Assembly (NCBI GenBank): GCA_036584565.1
Contig: JAZHDF010000001.1
Location: forward strand, 1-35,635
DNA length: 35,635 nt
Reading direction: 5' to 3'
Origin: UBA9337 sp036584565
GTDB taxonomy: Bacteria; Patescibacteriota; Minisyncoccia; Moranbacterales; UBA9337
This document shows positions 15,720-24,492 of this stretch, piece after piece; the first letter of the stretch is position 1, and every line of letters begins with the position of its first letter. The notes under the pieces were generated by a model that saw only the letters and a program-made list of their open reading frames with translations, was not told the DNA's origin and did not search any database. The position numbers were made by a program, and so were the translations under genes.

Positions 15720-16781
15720 TTATAACACACCTAATCCTATCGGGGCATTAGGAGCAATTGCATCAGAAAAATTAATTATTATTGGAAAACCATCAACATT
15801 TACTTCACCATTAGCATCGACTACATATAAATAAGCTATGGCTCCATTAGAAAAAGATCCTTGATTAATTGTTGCCGTAATTGAATTAGCAGACCAAGCA
15901 GAGGGAATTTGAATTTCCCGATGAGTTGAGGCACTCAAGGTAGAAGCATTACTCACTATTATTCTGGCCCAAGTATTATCAACATAGAGATCATCCCAAA
16001 ACTCTGGAGCCTCACCCGCAGTCATAGGAGAGCTTGAGGCATAACGCCAAAAAGAAATAGTATTAAATGGTTGCGTACCCGTAACCCATAAAGTAATCCA
16101 ATTAGGATTTGGACTAGAGCCTCTTAAATTATAATTTTCATAAAAGTCCAATTTAGCTCCTTCGTTAGAAATAATATTTGATTGTCCAAATGTTTCTTCA
16201 GTAACCCAATTAGGATTATTGGTATTAAAAGAATTGAGATAATAATATGAATCACCGGAATAATTTTGTGAGTTATATTGACAAGTACTTAAATTTAAAA
16301 CCACATTGTCTTGATAAGATTCATTATAATCAAACTTCATAGATTTTAAACCACCATTTCCACCCATAGCCGTAGTATCAAATAATCGTTTAGCTCGACG
16401 ATGAATATAAAATTTTTGCCCAGAATCATTAAAGTTAAAATCTGAAAATGTAGCAGCTAACAACGAGCTTAAATGAGGATCACTAATTATTTGCGCCGAA
16501 CCTCCGCTCCAACCAGACCCAGCAGAATAAATTATTCCCGCATCACTAACTCTCCAAGAGGTAACAACACCCAATAAAGATGAATTTTTATTGGAATCAA
16601 AAGGAACCCACAACTGTGGACTTGCTGGAAATTTCGTCCCAAAACTACTACCAGAAATTGTCACACTTTCTCCATCGCTAACCGTACCACTTACCCCGCT
16701 AATACTTGGCGCACTCAAAGAAAAATTTGGCCATACCAAAAAAATAACTATACTAAAAATAATTTTTATTTTATTTTTCAT
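15720..16781 (-). CDS. Secreted IPT/TIG plus concanavalin-like protein, long type (B)
   Basis: The ATG at 16781 gives 353 residues and matches the start of its relative D (both continue KIIFSIVIFLVWP). Another ATG at 16799 is possible. A signal peptide (1-24) is followed by an IPT/TIG-like strand set (PSISGVSGTVSDGESVTISG, about 25-44), a beta-sandwich (about 60-270) ending WDDLYVDNTWARIIVSN, and a C-terminal module (HREIQIPSAWSANSITATIN, then AYLYVVDANGEVN) almost identical to that of D. The tail is SDAIAPNAPIGLGVL. The central domain is far less like D than the ends are, so the ends may have been homogenised or the middle diversified. Confidence 0.75.
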   Translation of the reverse strand: MKNKIKIIFSIVIFLVWPNFSLSAPSISGVSGTVSDGESVTISGSSFGTKFPASPQLWVPFDSNKNSSLLGVVTSWRVSDAGIIYSAGSGWSGGSAQIISDPHLSSLLAATFSDFNFNDSGQKFYIHRRAKRLFDTTAMGGNGGLKSMKFDYNESYQDNVVLNLSTCQYNSQNYSGDSYYYLNSFNTNNPNWVTEETFGQSNIISNEGAKLDFYENYNLRGSSPNPNWITLWVTGTQPFNTISFWRYASSSPMTAGEAPEFWDDLYVDNTWARIIVSNASTLSASTHREIQIPSAWSANSITATINQGSFSNGAIAYLYVVDANGEVNVDGFPIIINFSDAIAPNAPIGLGVL

Positions 16782-16788
16782 AATTGAA

Positions 16789-17658
16789 TTATAAAACATT
16801 TAATCCTTGTGGAGAATAAGGAGCTGACATATCATCAACAGGCATACCGTTCCAAATTTCCAGATCATCTATCTGCCATCCGGCAGCGTAGCCACTAATT
16901 CCATCTGTAGAATTGGCAACATCAACATCATATGCAGCATAGAAAAGTTGAAAACCTTGCCAGTGTATATCAAGGCCTGGATCATAATAAATTTTTCCAT
17001 CAGAATACCTTCCGTTAGTAGGTTTAAGTAAATACCCATCGATCCATTGTGTAAAGTAATGTTCTTGATAATTTATATAATACTCAAAATGTCTCCACTG
17101 AGCCATTTTTCCAGTAACATTTTCATTTCCCAATTGTAATGAACTATATCCCCAATTTTGTTCTAATTGAGCCCATGTACTACTATATCCCCCATTAGCA
17201 TAAGTTATCCTAAGCGTATCTCTACCCTCTTGCAGTTGTTGTGCATAATACATTGCGCCTATTGAATATTGAGAATCTACAAAATAAAATAATTTTCCAT
17301 TCCCTAAATCATTCCAATTATAGTCATCGTGTCTAAACCAATAACTAAAGTACATCTCATTTGGAGTTAAATTAACCAAATCTCCATTTCCACGCCAGTC
17401 CAAAAGATAGTTCCCCATACCACTACCGCCTGTTATAGGATCAATTACTCCATTTTTTTGATTTCCTCTTATACTATATCCATTCATTGCATTACTATTT
17501 GTCCTTAGAACTTTCCCTGACCAAGTTGTACTACCAGTAAACTGATTTTCCCAATCATCATTTTCAAAATTTTGTTCGGATATTTTTTCACTAGCACTAG
17601 CATTATTATAAAAAATAATTGCAATAAAAAATATTATCATTTTAAAAAAATTACTCAT
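16789..17658 (-). CDS. Secreted concanavalin-like protein, short type (C)
   Basis: 289 residues from ATG 17658. A signal peptide (MIIFFIAIIFYNNASAS) is followed directly by the sandwich domain (EQNFENDDWENQFTGSTTW), with the array strings EMYFSYWFRHDDYNWND (about 102-118), AQWRHFEYYINYQEHYFTQW and AGWQIDDLEIWNGMP. It ends MSAPYSPQGLNVL. It is rich in Tyr, Trp and Asn, as expected for a sugar-binding surface. Seven bases separate it from its neighbours on both sides (using the chosen start of B), which indicates one transcript. There is no IPT/TIG region. A glycan-binding function is inference from fold pattern only. Confidence 0.75.
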   Translation of the reverse strand: MSNFFKMIIFFIAIIFYNNASASEKISEQNFENDDWENQFTGSTTWSGKVLRTNSNAMNGYSIRGNQKNGVIDPITGGSGMGNYLLDWRGNGDLVNLTPNEMYFSYWFRHDDYNWNDLGNGKLFYFVDSQYSIGAMYYAQQLQEGRDTLRITYANGGYSSTWAQLEQNWGYSSLQLGNENVTGKMAQWRHFEYYINYQEHYFTQWIDGYLLKPTNGRYSDGKIYYDPGLDIHWQGFQLFYAAYDVDVANSTDGISGYAAGWQIDDLEIWNGMPVDDMSAPYSPQGLNVL

Positions 17659-17665
17659 AAAAAAA

Positions 17666-18808
17666 TCATAATATAATTAATCCAGTTGGATTAGATGGTG
17701 CAATCGCATCAGAAGAATTTATCACTATTGGAAAACCATCAGCATTTACTTCACCATTAGCATCGACTACATATAAATAAGCCATGGCTCCATTAGAAAA
17801 AGATCCTTGATTGATTGTCGCAGTAATCGAATTAGCGGACCAGGCGGAAGGAATCTGTATTTCTCGATGGGTGCATGCATCATAATTAGGCGCATTGCCA
17901 ATTTCTATATGAGCGATAGTCTCATCAACATAAATATCATCCATATAAGTATAAGCAGAAGCTCCATTGTCCCTAGAAAAATAAATTCCGAAGTGTAATT
18001 CATTGAAGCGAGAATTATCTTCACCCATATAAGGATAAAAGGTTTCCAGCCAGCCATCTGAAGTTTTTAAGGGAGTATTTTCTAAACTATCTTCCCACAT
18101 TCTAAATTCTTTTTTTCCGTCAAGAACATTCACATAAAGCTCAACTCGATGCCATTCTTGATTTGCCCAACCTATAGGTGACCTTGGATGATCACCTCCA
18201 TAGAAAGTGCCTGAATAAGTCACTGGTTCATATTGCGCCCTTAAAGCTGTTTCAAATAATCCAATTCCAGTTGTAGAAGCTCTTTTTTCATAAGAAATTA
18301 ATGGCACACCTTCTCCTTGATCTCCGGACTTCAAACCATTATCTCCCTCCATTCTAAAAACTTTATAATTACGACAAGGATCTTCATAATAAGCATTTAA
18401 GTTTCCATAATCAGTTCTGTAAAAAAAGGAAATATATAACTCGCCCCATGGACCACCATTTTTTGTTAAAGCCGCATTATAAACCCCCTCAGTTGTAAAA
18501 TCATGTCGAGTACTTTTAGAGCTTCCTTCTCTTAAAATTTCACCTTCATAAAAAACATTGCCTCCATTATACCAATTAGATCCAATTGCTGGAGTAACTG
18601 AATTTTGTCCAACTATTCCAGATTCAAAATCATCCCAAACCACCGGAGTAGCTTGAGACTTTGATCCAAAATCAACTCCGCTTATTGTGATGACTTGGCC
18701 GTGAGATAACTCTCCGCTCACCCCGCTAATACTTGGCGCACCCAAAGAAAAGCTTGGCCATACCAAAAAAATAACTATACTAAAAATAATTTTTAATTTT
18801 TTTTCCAT
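17666..18808 (-). CDS. Secreted IPT/TIG plus concanavalin-like protein, long type (D)
   Basis: 380 residues from ATG 18808. The signal peptide is MEKKLKIIFSIVIFLVWPSF; the IPT/TIG-like start is PSISGVSGELSHGQVITISG; the sandwich is at about 60-290 with ELYISFFYRTDYGN, QEWHRVELYVNVLDG and YMDDIYVDETIAHIEIGN. The C-terminal module HREIQIPSAWSANSITATIN is shared with B and more distantly with F. The tail is DAIAPSNPTGLIIL. It starts 2 bases after the stop of E. The module-and-signal identity with B points to a fairly recent duplication of the pair. Confidence 0.75.
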   Translation of the reverse strand: MEKKLKIIFSIVIFLVWPSFSLGAPSISGVSGELSHGQVITISGVDFGSKSQATPVVWDDFESGIVGQNSVTPAIGSNWYNGGNVFYEGEILREGSSKSTRHDFTTEGVYNAALTKNGGPWGELYISFFYRTDYGNLNAYYEDPCRNYKVFRMEGDNGLKSGDQGEGVPLISYEKRASTTGIGLFETALRAQYEPVTYSGTFYGGDHPRSPIGWANQEWHRVELYVNVLDGKKEFRMWEDSLENTPLKTSDGWLETFYPYMGEDNSRFNELHFGIYFSRDNGASAYTYMDDIYVDETIAHIEIGNAPNYDACTHREIQIPSAWSANSITATINQGSFSNGAMAYLYVVDANGEVNADGFPIVINSSDAIAPSNPTGLIIL

Positions 18809-18810
18809 AG

Positions 18811-19659
18811 TTATAACACGCCTAAACCAGTTGGGCTAAGAGGGGGAATTAAATCAATACTAACTGGCTCAATTGGCTCATTATCACATAAATCGCCCTC
18901 ATTATAAACAATAGTTACATCATCAAAATAATAATAACCTCTTTCAAAAGGAGGGCGATTAGTTGCCCTTATTGAAGCAAATTGAGTACAGTCGATATAT
19001 AGCGAAGCTGGCAGTAAGAAGTTAACACCTTCTCCTGCATCTTGATATACATCATAATCATCTATTTGCAGATGTATTGATTGCTCAAGATAAGATGTTC
19101 CTAATTTCATATAAATTTCAATCTTATGCCACTCGCCGTTATCTAAACGAGAGCCTAATGTTGTCGATCCGGTTCCTGTGCCATTTCCAATAACGGTGCC
19201 ATCACTCCCAATCCAATACAATTGAACTGTTGCGGGCCCACCTCCATAGCTATCTTTGTATACGAATTCAATATTAGCCCCGCTTCCTCCAAATTTTAAA
19301 ATTTTTACATTTTCAAAAATACTCTCATCCCCCGGCCATAGATAATCTTGATCATAATAAACTCAGTATCTAAAATACAAACCCTCAACCAAATGCGTAT
19401 CTAAATCTGAATAACTCATTCTCAGCTCGTCATCACCAGCGTGGTCCCCCTTCAAAGCATACCCGTTAGCCCCATGATAAACTTCATTCACATAGCTACA
19501 GCCCGAGGTGCAATATCCTCCGATTTGATATATTTGTATTGGATACCCAACATTCTGATCGTTGAAATCCTCACTAACTGTAATTATTGCACTAGCACAA
19601 CTAACATTTATAAAAAAAGTAATTATAATAAAAAATATTTTTAAATTTTGTTTTGGCAT
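18811..19659 (-). pseudogene. Secreted concanavalin-like protein, short type (E), interrupted by in-frame TGA
   Basis: One frame runs from ATG 19659 to the stop at 18811, with a single TGA at 19363-19365 (codon 99 of 283). The first part has a signal peptide (FFIIITFFINVSCASA) and the sandwich start EDFNDQNVGYP. Beyond the stop the frame continues without disruption (VYYDQDYLWPGDESIFENVK, then GEWHKIEIYMKLG, YYYFDDVTIVYNE) to the array tail IDLIPPLSPTGLGVL. The TGA falls at LYFRY-stop-VYYDQDY, where C reads MYFSYWFRHDDY, so it replaces a conserved Trp (TGG to TGA). The rest looks undamaged, so this is a very recent nonsense mutation, a sequencing error, or readthrough. Confidence 0.7.
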
Positions 19660-19715
19660 AAATTAAATTTATCACACTTAAGCTGAAAAGATTTATGCAA
19701 TAAGTATTTGAAACA

Positions 19716-20783
19716 TCAAAAAACCGCTAGTCCTGTCGGACTGCTCAAACTTGATCCCGTTCCGCTGACGGTGGTGCCGATAGTGAGCGGATAACCGCTG
19801 GTGTTGGCATTACCGGTTTCATCCACAACATAAAGATAAGCTTGTTCGCTTAAAGAAAAAGAACCCTGATAAAAAGTTAAATTTATCGAATTACTGCTCC
19901 AACCGGAAGGAATCTGGGTTTCGCAATTCCCCCGACTCGACCAAGAAGAGCCGGAGCAGAGCATAGCCCGTTGCGGAGTATTGTCCAAATAAATATCATC
20001 CATCCAAATTGTCATACTAAGAGGCTCTGTCCCTCCCGAATCCCAACCTAGACTCCAAACTTCGTCGAAATCAAAAGAATTGCAAAGATTCCATACTCCG
20101 TTTCGCAAAGAATTTCCATTGATGGAAATTTCATAGATCCTATTTATTCCATCCAGATAAACTTCTTGGAAATTCCATTGATTGACCGCTCCCGGCCAGC
20201 TGTCCCAATAAGTTCCTCCGCTTTGTTGACAGTAACCCTCGTCGGTTCTGTAAACATAATTATTCATCTGAGTCCAAGAAAAGGTTCTATTGACCGGATC
20301 GGCCGAGTTGCTGAGTCTCACAAATTTAGAACTATGTCCCTCTGTCGTCTCGGTATTGGGATCAATGCTCGGCTTAAGCCACCAAGCCAAATATATTTTA
20401 CCGGTATTGGTGATTGTCTTATTGTTAAACTTCATTCCCATTCCCGTCCCTTTGTAAGATTCACCACCGAAACTATTCCTCTGCGGATCCGTCGACTCCA
20501 GTTTAAATAATCCGTTTTGATTTTCGGGCCAAGGATTGGCTCCGCCGGAAAGAATAGTATCCCCGTCCATCAGGGCCTGGTAAGTTGCCTGATTATCCAC
20601 CGTATCCCACAATTGCGGTCGGGCTTGATTCTTGAGCCCAAAGCCACTTCCGTAAACCGCTATACTCTGACCATTGCCTAATGTCCCGTTTATACTTTCA
20701 ATAACCGGCGCACCCCAAACCAACTCCGGCAAAAATAATCCAAGCAAAAAAATCCAAGTTAAATTTTTGTTTTTTATTTTCAT
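19716..20783 (-). CDS. Secreted IPT/TIG plus concanavalin-like protein, long type (F), first of the array
   Basis: 355 residues from ATG 20783. The signal peptide (WIFLLGLFLPELVWG) precedes an IPT/TIG-like start (PVIESINGTLGNGQSIAVYG) with GLKNQARPQLWD, a sandwich with KIYLAWWLKPSIDPN, NQWNFQEVYLDG and MTIWMDDIYLDNTPQRA, and a C-terminal module (ETQIPSGWSSNSINLTFYQG, AYLYVVDETGNAN) homologous to those of B and D. The tail is SSLSSPTGLAVF. A predicted promoter lies directly upstream, making this the leading gene of the array. A 56-base gap follows before E. Confidence 0.75.
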   Translation of the reverse strand: MKIKNKNLTWIFLLGLFLPELVWGAPVIESINGTLGNGQSIAVYGSGFGLKNQARPQLWDTVDNQATYQALMDGDTILSGGANPWPENQNGLFKLESTDPQRNSFGGESYKGTGMGMKFNNKTITNTGKIYLAWWLKPSIDPNTETTEGHSSKFVRLSNSADPVNRTFSWTQMNNYVYRTDEGYCQQSGGTYWDSWPGAVNQWNFQEVYLDGINRIYEISINGNSLRNGVWNLCNSFDFDEVWSLGWDSGGTEPLSMTIWMDDIYLDNTPQRAMLCSGSSWSSRGNCETQIPSGWSSNSINLTFYQGSFSLSEQAYLYVVDETGNANTSGYPLTIGTTVSGTGSSLSSPTGLAVF

Positions 20784-20789
20784 ATTTTA

Positions 20790-20817
20790 ATCATAGCAGA
20801 CTTAAAATGAAATTCAA
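20790..20817 (-). promoter_or_regulatory. Promoter of the surface-protein array
   Basis: TTGAAT (20812-20817), 16 bases, TATGAT (20790-20795) on the minus strand, 6 bases before the ATG of F. With gaps of 2 to 12 bases from E through hypC, it or a start in the F-E gap could drive the whole array and even the hyp genes. Confidence 0.5.
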
Positions 20818-20826
20818 AAAATATTA

Positions 20827-22185
20827 TCAAAAATTAATAATATCGTCATCCTTAAAATAATTTCCGGTTTGCACTTCGATAATTTCCAGATTCATCTTGC
20901 CGGGATTACCCAACTGATGTTTGGTAGAGTGCGGGATAAAAATACTTTCATCCTTGCCCAAAAAAATTTCCTCTTCTCCTTTGATTATTTTAGCCGAACC
21001 TTTGATAACCACCCAATGCTCCACTCGGTGATGATGCATTTGCTTGTTTAAAAACTCTCCCGGATAAATTGTCAGTTTCCGCACTTTGTGATGCGTCCCG
21101 TCGATCAAAACCTCGTATTTGCCCCAAGGACGATAAACGATAACGTTATTATCCACTTCTTTCATTTTCTTGCTTTTCAAAAAATCCACCACCTCCTTGA
21201 CTCTTTCACTCTCCCCCCTTTTTTGAATCAAGATGCTATCATTATTTTCTATCACTATCAAATCCTTTACACCCAAAGTGGCGATTAATTTATTACTCTC
21301 ACTGTGAATAAAAATATTTTCGGAATCGATTTTGACATGATTTTTTTGCCGGTCCTTCTTTTTTAAAAGCAAGTCCGCCAAGCTATCGAAAGAGCCGATA
21401 TCGCTCCAGCCGAATTCCCCCTCAAAAACAACCACCTTTTGGGATTTTTCGCTCAAGGCGTAATCAATTGAAACCGCCGGCATCTTTTTGAATTTTTTCA
21501 AAAAATCGCTTTCTTTTTCCTCCATCAGTTCGGCTATCTGCGGAGCATATTTTTTCATTTCTCCCGAAAAAGTCCGATAATTAAACAAATACATTCCGGA
21601 ATTCCAAACATATTTTTTTGACTCCAAATATTGCTGAGCGGTTTTTTTGTCCGGTTTTTCTTTAAACTCGTCCACTTTAAAATAATTTTTTACCTTCACT
21701 CCTTTTTTGATATAACCGTATCCGGTTTCCGGCTTAAGCGGAGTGATACCGATTGTTCCGATATTATCCCCCACTCCCCGCAAAGCCTTTTTAACTAAAG
21801 TTATATATTCCTTATTTTTTCCGATAAAATGATCGGCAGGCAGAATTATCACCGGAGTGGAGTCTTTTACCCCCACCTTTTCATAAAGATGTTTCATTCC
21901 GTAAGCTATTGCCGGGGCGGTATTTAAACTTTCCGGTTCGATTAAAATCTGCTCCCGATTGAAATCCTTACAAATTTCTTTGATTTGATTGTAAACGTTA
22001 AAAAAATTTTTCTCATTGGAAATCAAGATTATATTTTCCGCCGGCATTATTTTTTTCATCCGCAAAAAAGTTTCCTGCAATAAAGATTTGTCACTGTAAA
22101 GATTTAAAAACTGCTTGGGATAATTTTTTCTGCTTAGCGGCCAAAGGCGCGTCCCCGACCCGCCGCACAATATCATACTGTACAT
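20827..22185 (-). CDS. manC: Mannose-1-phosphate guanylyltransferase / phosphomannose isomerase (type II)
   Basis: This enzyme makes GDP-mannose from mannose-1-phosphate and GTP, and the C-terminal cupin is normally the mannose-6-phosphate isomerase. The 452 residues show the nucleotidyltransferase signature LCGGSGTRLWPLSRKNYPKQF (split as MILCGGSGTRLWPLSR, about 4-19, then YPKQFL), plus FKEKPDKKT, YVWNSGMYLF and FGWSDIGSFDSL. The cupin follows (about 340-450) with YRPWGKYEVL, MHHHRVEHWVV and IPHSTKHQL. It supplies activated sugar for surface glycans, in line with the glycosyltransferase 86 bases upstream and the surface-protein array downstream. Confidence 0.95.
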   Translation of the reverse strand: MYSMILCGGSGTRLWPLSRKNYPKQFLNLYSDKSLLQETFLRMKKIMPAENIILISNEKNFFNVYNQIKEICKDFNREQILIEPESLNTAPAIAYGMKHLYEKVGVKDSTPVIILPADHFIGKNKEYITLVKKALRGVGDNIGTIGITPLKPETGYGYIKKGVKVKNYFKVDEFKEKPDKKTAQQYLESKKYVWNSGMYLFNYRTFSGEMKKYAPQIAELMEEKESDFLKKFKKMPAVSIDYALSEKSQKVVVFEGEFGWSDIGSFDSLADLLLKKKDRQKNHVKIDSENIFIHSESNKLIATLGVKDLIVIENNDSILIQKRGESERVKEVVDFLKSKKMKEVDNNVIVYRPWGKYEVLIDGTHHKVRKLTIYPGEFLNKQMHHHRVEHWVVIKGSAKIIKGEEEIFLGKDESIFIPHSTKHQLGNPGKMNLEIIEVQTGNYFKDDDIINF

Positions 22186-22271
22186 ATTTTTAATTTTAAT
22201 TTATTAACTTTTTCAATTTCTTAACTGCTCTAAAAAATTTAAATTTATCCCAAAAAATAAGGCAAAAAAAT

Positions 22272-23438
22272 CTACCCTCGCAAAACCTCGGCTATCTTGG
22301 CGGCGCAATCATCCCAAGAAAATCGTTTAACATTCTCCAGACCCGGCTTAACTAATTTTTCTCTGACTTTTTTATTGTTTAAAATCCTAAAAACCGAATC
22401 AGCGATCTCTTCGGGATTTTGAGGATTAACCAGATAGGGTTTTATTTTTGTCCCGATTATCTCCGGAATAGAGGAATTATTGGAAGCGACAATCGGCACT
22501 CCCAAACTTTGAGCCTCGATAATCGGCAGACCAAAACCCTCGTACAAAGTCGGAAAAAGAAAAACATCGGCGTTTTTTAAAATTTCCCGCTTTTCCCGAT
22601 CCTCCACAAACCCCGACAAATAAATATCTTTTTTACAAAAACTTTCCTCTATGTATTTGACAATTTTATTGTAACCGTAACCCAATCCGCCCGCCAAAAG
22701 AAGTTTATGCTCAATTTGGTATTTTTCTTTCAAAATTTCAAAAGCTTTGATAATGCGAATCAAATTTTTACGCTCCTCGATTCTCCCTAGAAACAACAAA
22801 TATTTTAAATTTTCCAATTGGTATTTTTTTAAAATTCTTTTTTTCCGACCATTGGATTCTTGTTCCGATTTCTCAAAAAAATATCCCTCGTAGATAACCT
22901 CGATTTTGTGGGCGGGAATTTTATAAAGTCGCACCAAATCTTTTTTGGTATTTTGAGAAACGGAAATAATTTTATCCGCCCATTGGCAGGATTTTTTTAT
23001 TACTGTCCGCATATAAATTCTCTCCCACAAAGAATACGCTTCGGGCAAAAACTCATATTCCAAACCGTGGATAGTCACCACCGTTTTAAATTTCCTTTTT
23101 TCTCCCCAAAAATAGTTGCAAATTTTCATCAACCAGCCGGAGGGGTGCACAATCGGCACGGTGTGAGCCGGAATAAAAAGAACATCCACCGGACGGAGGA
23201 TCATTTCCAAAGATAAGCCGATTTGAGTCCAAAATCTGGGCCACTTTATTTCCCGCACCTTCCATTTGGCGGGAATTTTTAATTTTTTAACCAATTTACC
23301 GGTTTTGGGACGAGTATACAAAAACACCTCCAAACCCGCCAACTCTTTTTTCAAATGACTTATAACCTGAAAACTGTATTCCTCTATCCCGGTCCTGTTT
23401 TTGATAAATGCTCGCGAAGCATCGATGCCTATTTTCAT
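22272..23438 (-). CDS. GT4-family glycosyltransferase
   Basis: A 388-residue GT-B fold enzyme transferring a nucleotide-activated sugar, probably in capsule, LPS-like or glycoprotein glycan synthesis. The N-terminal domain starts MKIGIDASRAFIKNRTGIEEY. The C-terminal domain has FLGRIEERKNLIRIIKAFEIL (the phosphate-contact stretch), LSGFVEDREKREILKNADVF and the donor-binding LYEGFGLPIIEAQSLGVP with the E-x7-E pair, typical of GT4. It begins 8 bases after the mreB stop, so the two are cotranscribed. Mannose as donor is suggested by adjacent manC but not shown. Confidence 0.9.
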   Translation of the reverse strand: MKIGIDASRAFIKNRTGIEEYSFQVISHLKKELAGLEVFLYTRPKTGKLVKKLKIPAKWKVREIKWPRFWTQIGLSLEMILRPVDVLFIPAHTVPIVHPSGWLMKICNYFWGEKRKFKTVVTIHGLEYEFLPEAYSLWERIYMRTVIKKSCQWADKIISVSQNTKKDLVRLYKIPAHKIEVIYEGYFFEKSEQESNGRKKRILKKYQLENLKYLLFLGRIEERKNLIRIIKAFEILKEKYQIEHKLLLAGGLGYGYNKIVKYIEESFCKKDIYLSGFVEDREKREILKNADVFLFPTLYEGFGLPIIEAQSLGVPIVASNNSSIPEIIGTKIKPYLVNPQNPEEIADSVFRILNNKKVREKLVKPGLENVKRFSWDDCAAKIAEVLRG

Positions 23439-23446
23439 CTATTCCC

Positions 23447-24454
23447 TTATTTAGAACTGATTAAAGTTTTTTTGTAAATCTCCAAATTATCCAAAGCCTT
23501 GCCGGTTCCCCTGGCCACACAAAAAAGAGGATCGTCCGCCACGTAGCAAGGCACGTCTATTGTTTTAGAAATAAGTTTATCCAAATTCCTAAGCAAAGCT
23601 CCTCCTCCCGAAAGAATCATCCCTTTATCCATTATGTCGGCCGCCAACTCGGGCGGAGTGTCTTGCAAAACTTTTTTGATAGCGTTAATAACATCTCTCA
23701 ACTCGTCTTGCAACGCTTCTGTTACTTCATTGGAAGAAATTCTGACAATCTTGGGCAACCTGCCTGACAAATCCCGACCCTTGATATCCATATAATCCTC
23801 TTTGACCTGCGCCAAGGCGGAGCCGATTTTGATCTTGATATTTTCCGCCGTTCTGTCTCCGATTGCCAAGCCGTGTTTTCGCTTGATATAATCGGCGATA
23901 GCTTTATCGAACTTATTTCCCCCGACTCGCGCGCTGGTAGCCGAGACAATTCCGCCCAAAGATATAACCGCCACCTCACTGGTTCCTCCGCCGATATTGA
24001 TAATCATACTGCCTTGCGGTTCATGAATCGGAATCTCCGCTCCGATCGCCGCCAAAATCGGCTCCTTAACTACATAGGCCGCTTTGGCGCCGGCTTTGAT
24101 GGTAGCGTCGATAGCCGCTCTTTTTTCGGTGGAAGTAATGCCGGCCGGAACCGAGATCATCACCTCCGGCCGAAAAAATCTGAATCTACCGCTAACCTTG
24201 CCGATAAAATATCGAAGCATCGCTTCGGTCACCCGATAATCAGCAATTACTCCGTCCTTGAGCGGTCTGGTGGCCACAATCGTATCGGGCGTACGTCCCA
24301 CCATTTCCTTGGCCTCATTGCCAACGGCTAAAACCTTATTATCCAAAAGCGAAACCGCCACCACTGACGGCTCGTTAACGACAATTCCTTTATTGGGAAT
24401 GAAAACCACCACATTGGCCGTTCCCAAATCTATTCCTATTTTTTTTATAAACAT
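23447..24454 (-). CDS. mreB: Rod-shape protein MreB
   Basis: MreB is an actin-like ATPase that organises cell-wall elongation. The 335 residues contain the phosphate-1 motif GIDLGTANVVVF (about 7-18), VVNEPSVVAVS, ATRPLKDGVIADY, the phosphate-2 motif INIGGGTSEVAVIS and the adenosine motif MILSGGGALLRNLDKLI. It is 38 bases downstream of the recombinase gene and 8 bases upstream of the glycosyltransferase. MreC/MreD are not adjacent. The RodZ-like gene at 3779-4657 is a likely partner. Confidence 0.97.
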   Translation of the reverse strand: MFIKKIGIDLGTANVVVFIPNKGIVVNEPSVVAVSLLDNKVLAVGNEAKEMVGRTPDTIVATRPLKDGVIADYRVTEAMLRYFIGKVSGRFRFFRPEVMISVPAGITSTEKRAAIDATIKAGAKAAYVVKEPILAAIGAEIPIHEPQGSMIINIGGGTSEVAVISLGGIVSATSARVGGNKFDKAIADYIKRKHGLAIGDRTAENIKIKIGSALAQVKEDYMDIKGRDLSGRLPKIVRISSNEVTEALQDELRDVINAIKKVLQDTPPELAADIMDKGMILSGGGALLRNLDKLISKTIDVPCYVADDPLFCVARGTGKALDNLEIYKKTLISSK

Positions 24455-24492
24455 GTGTTTTCTTCTGACTTTAAAAATTTTTCAAGATAAAC

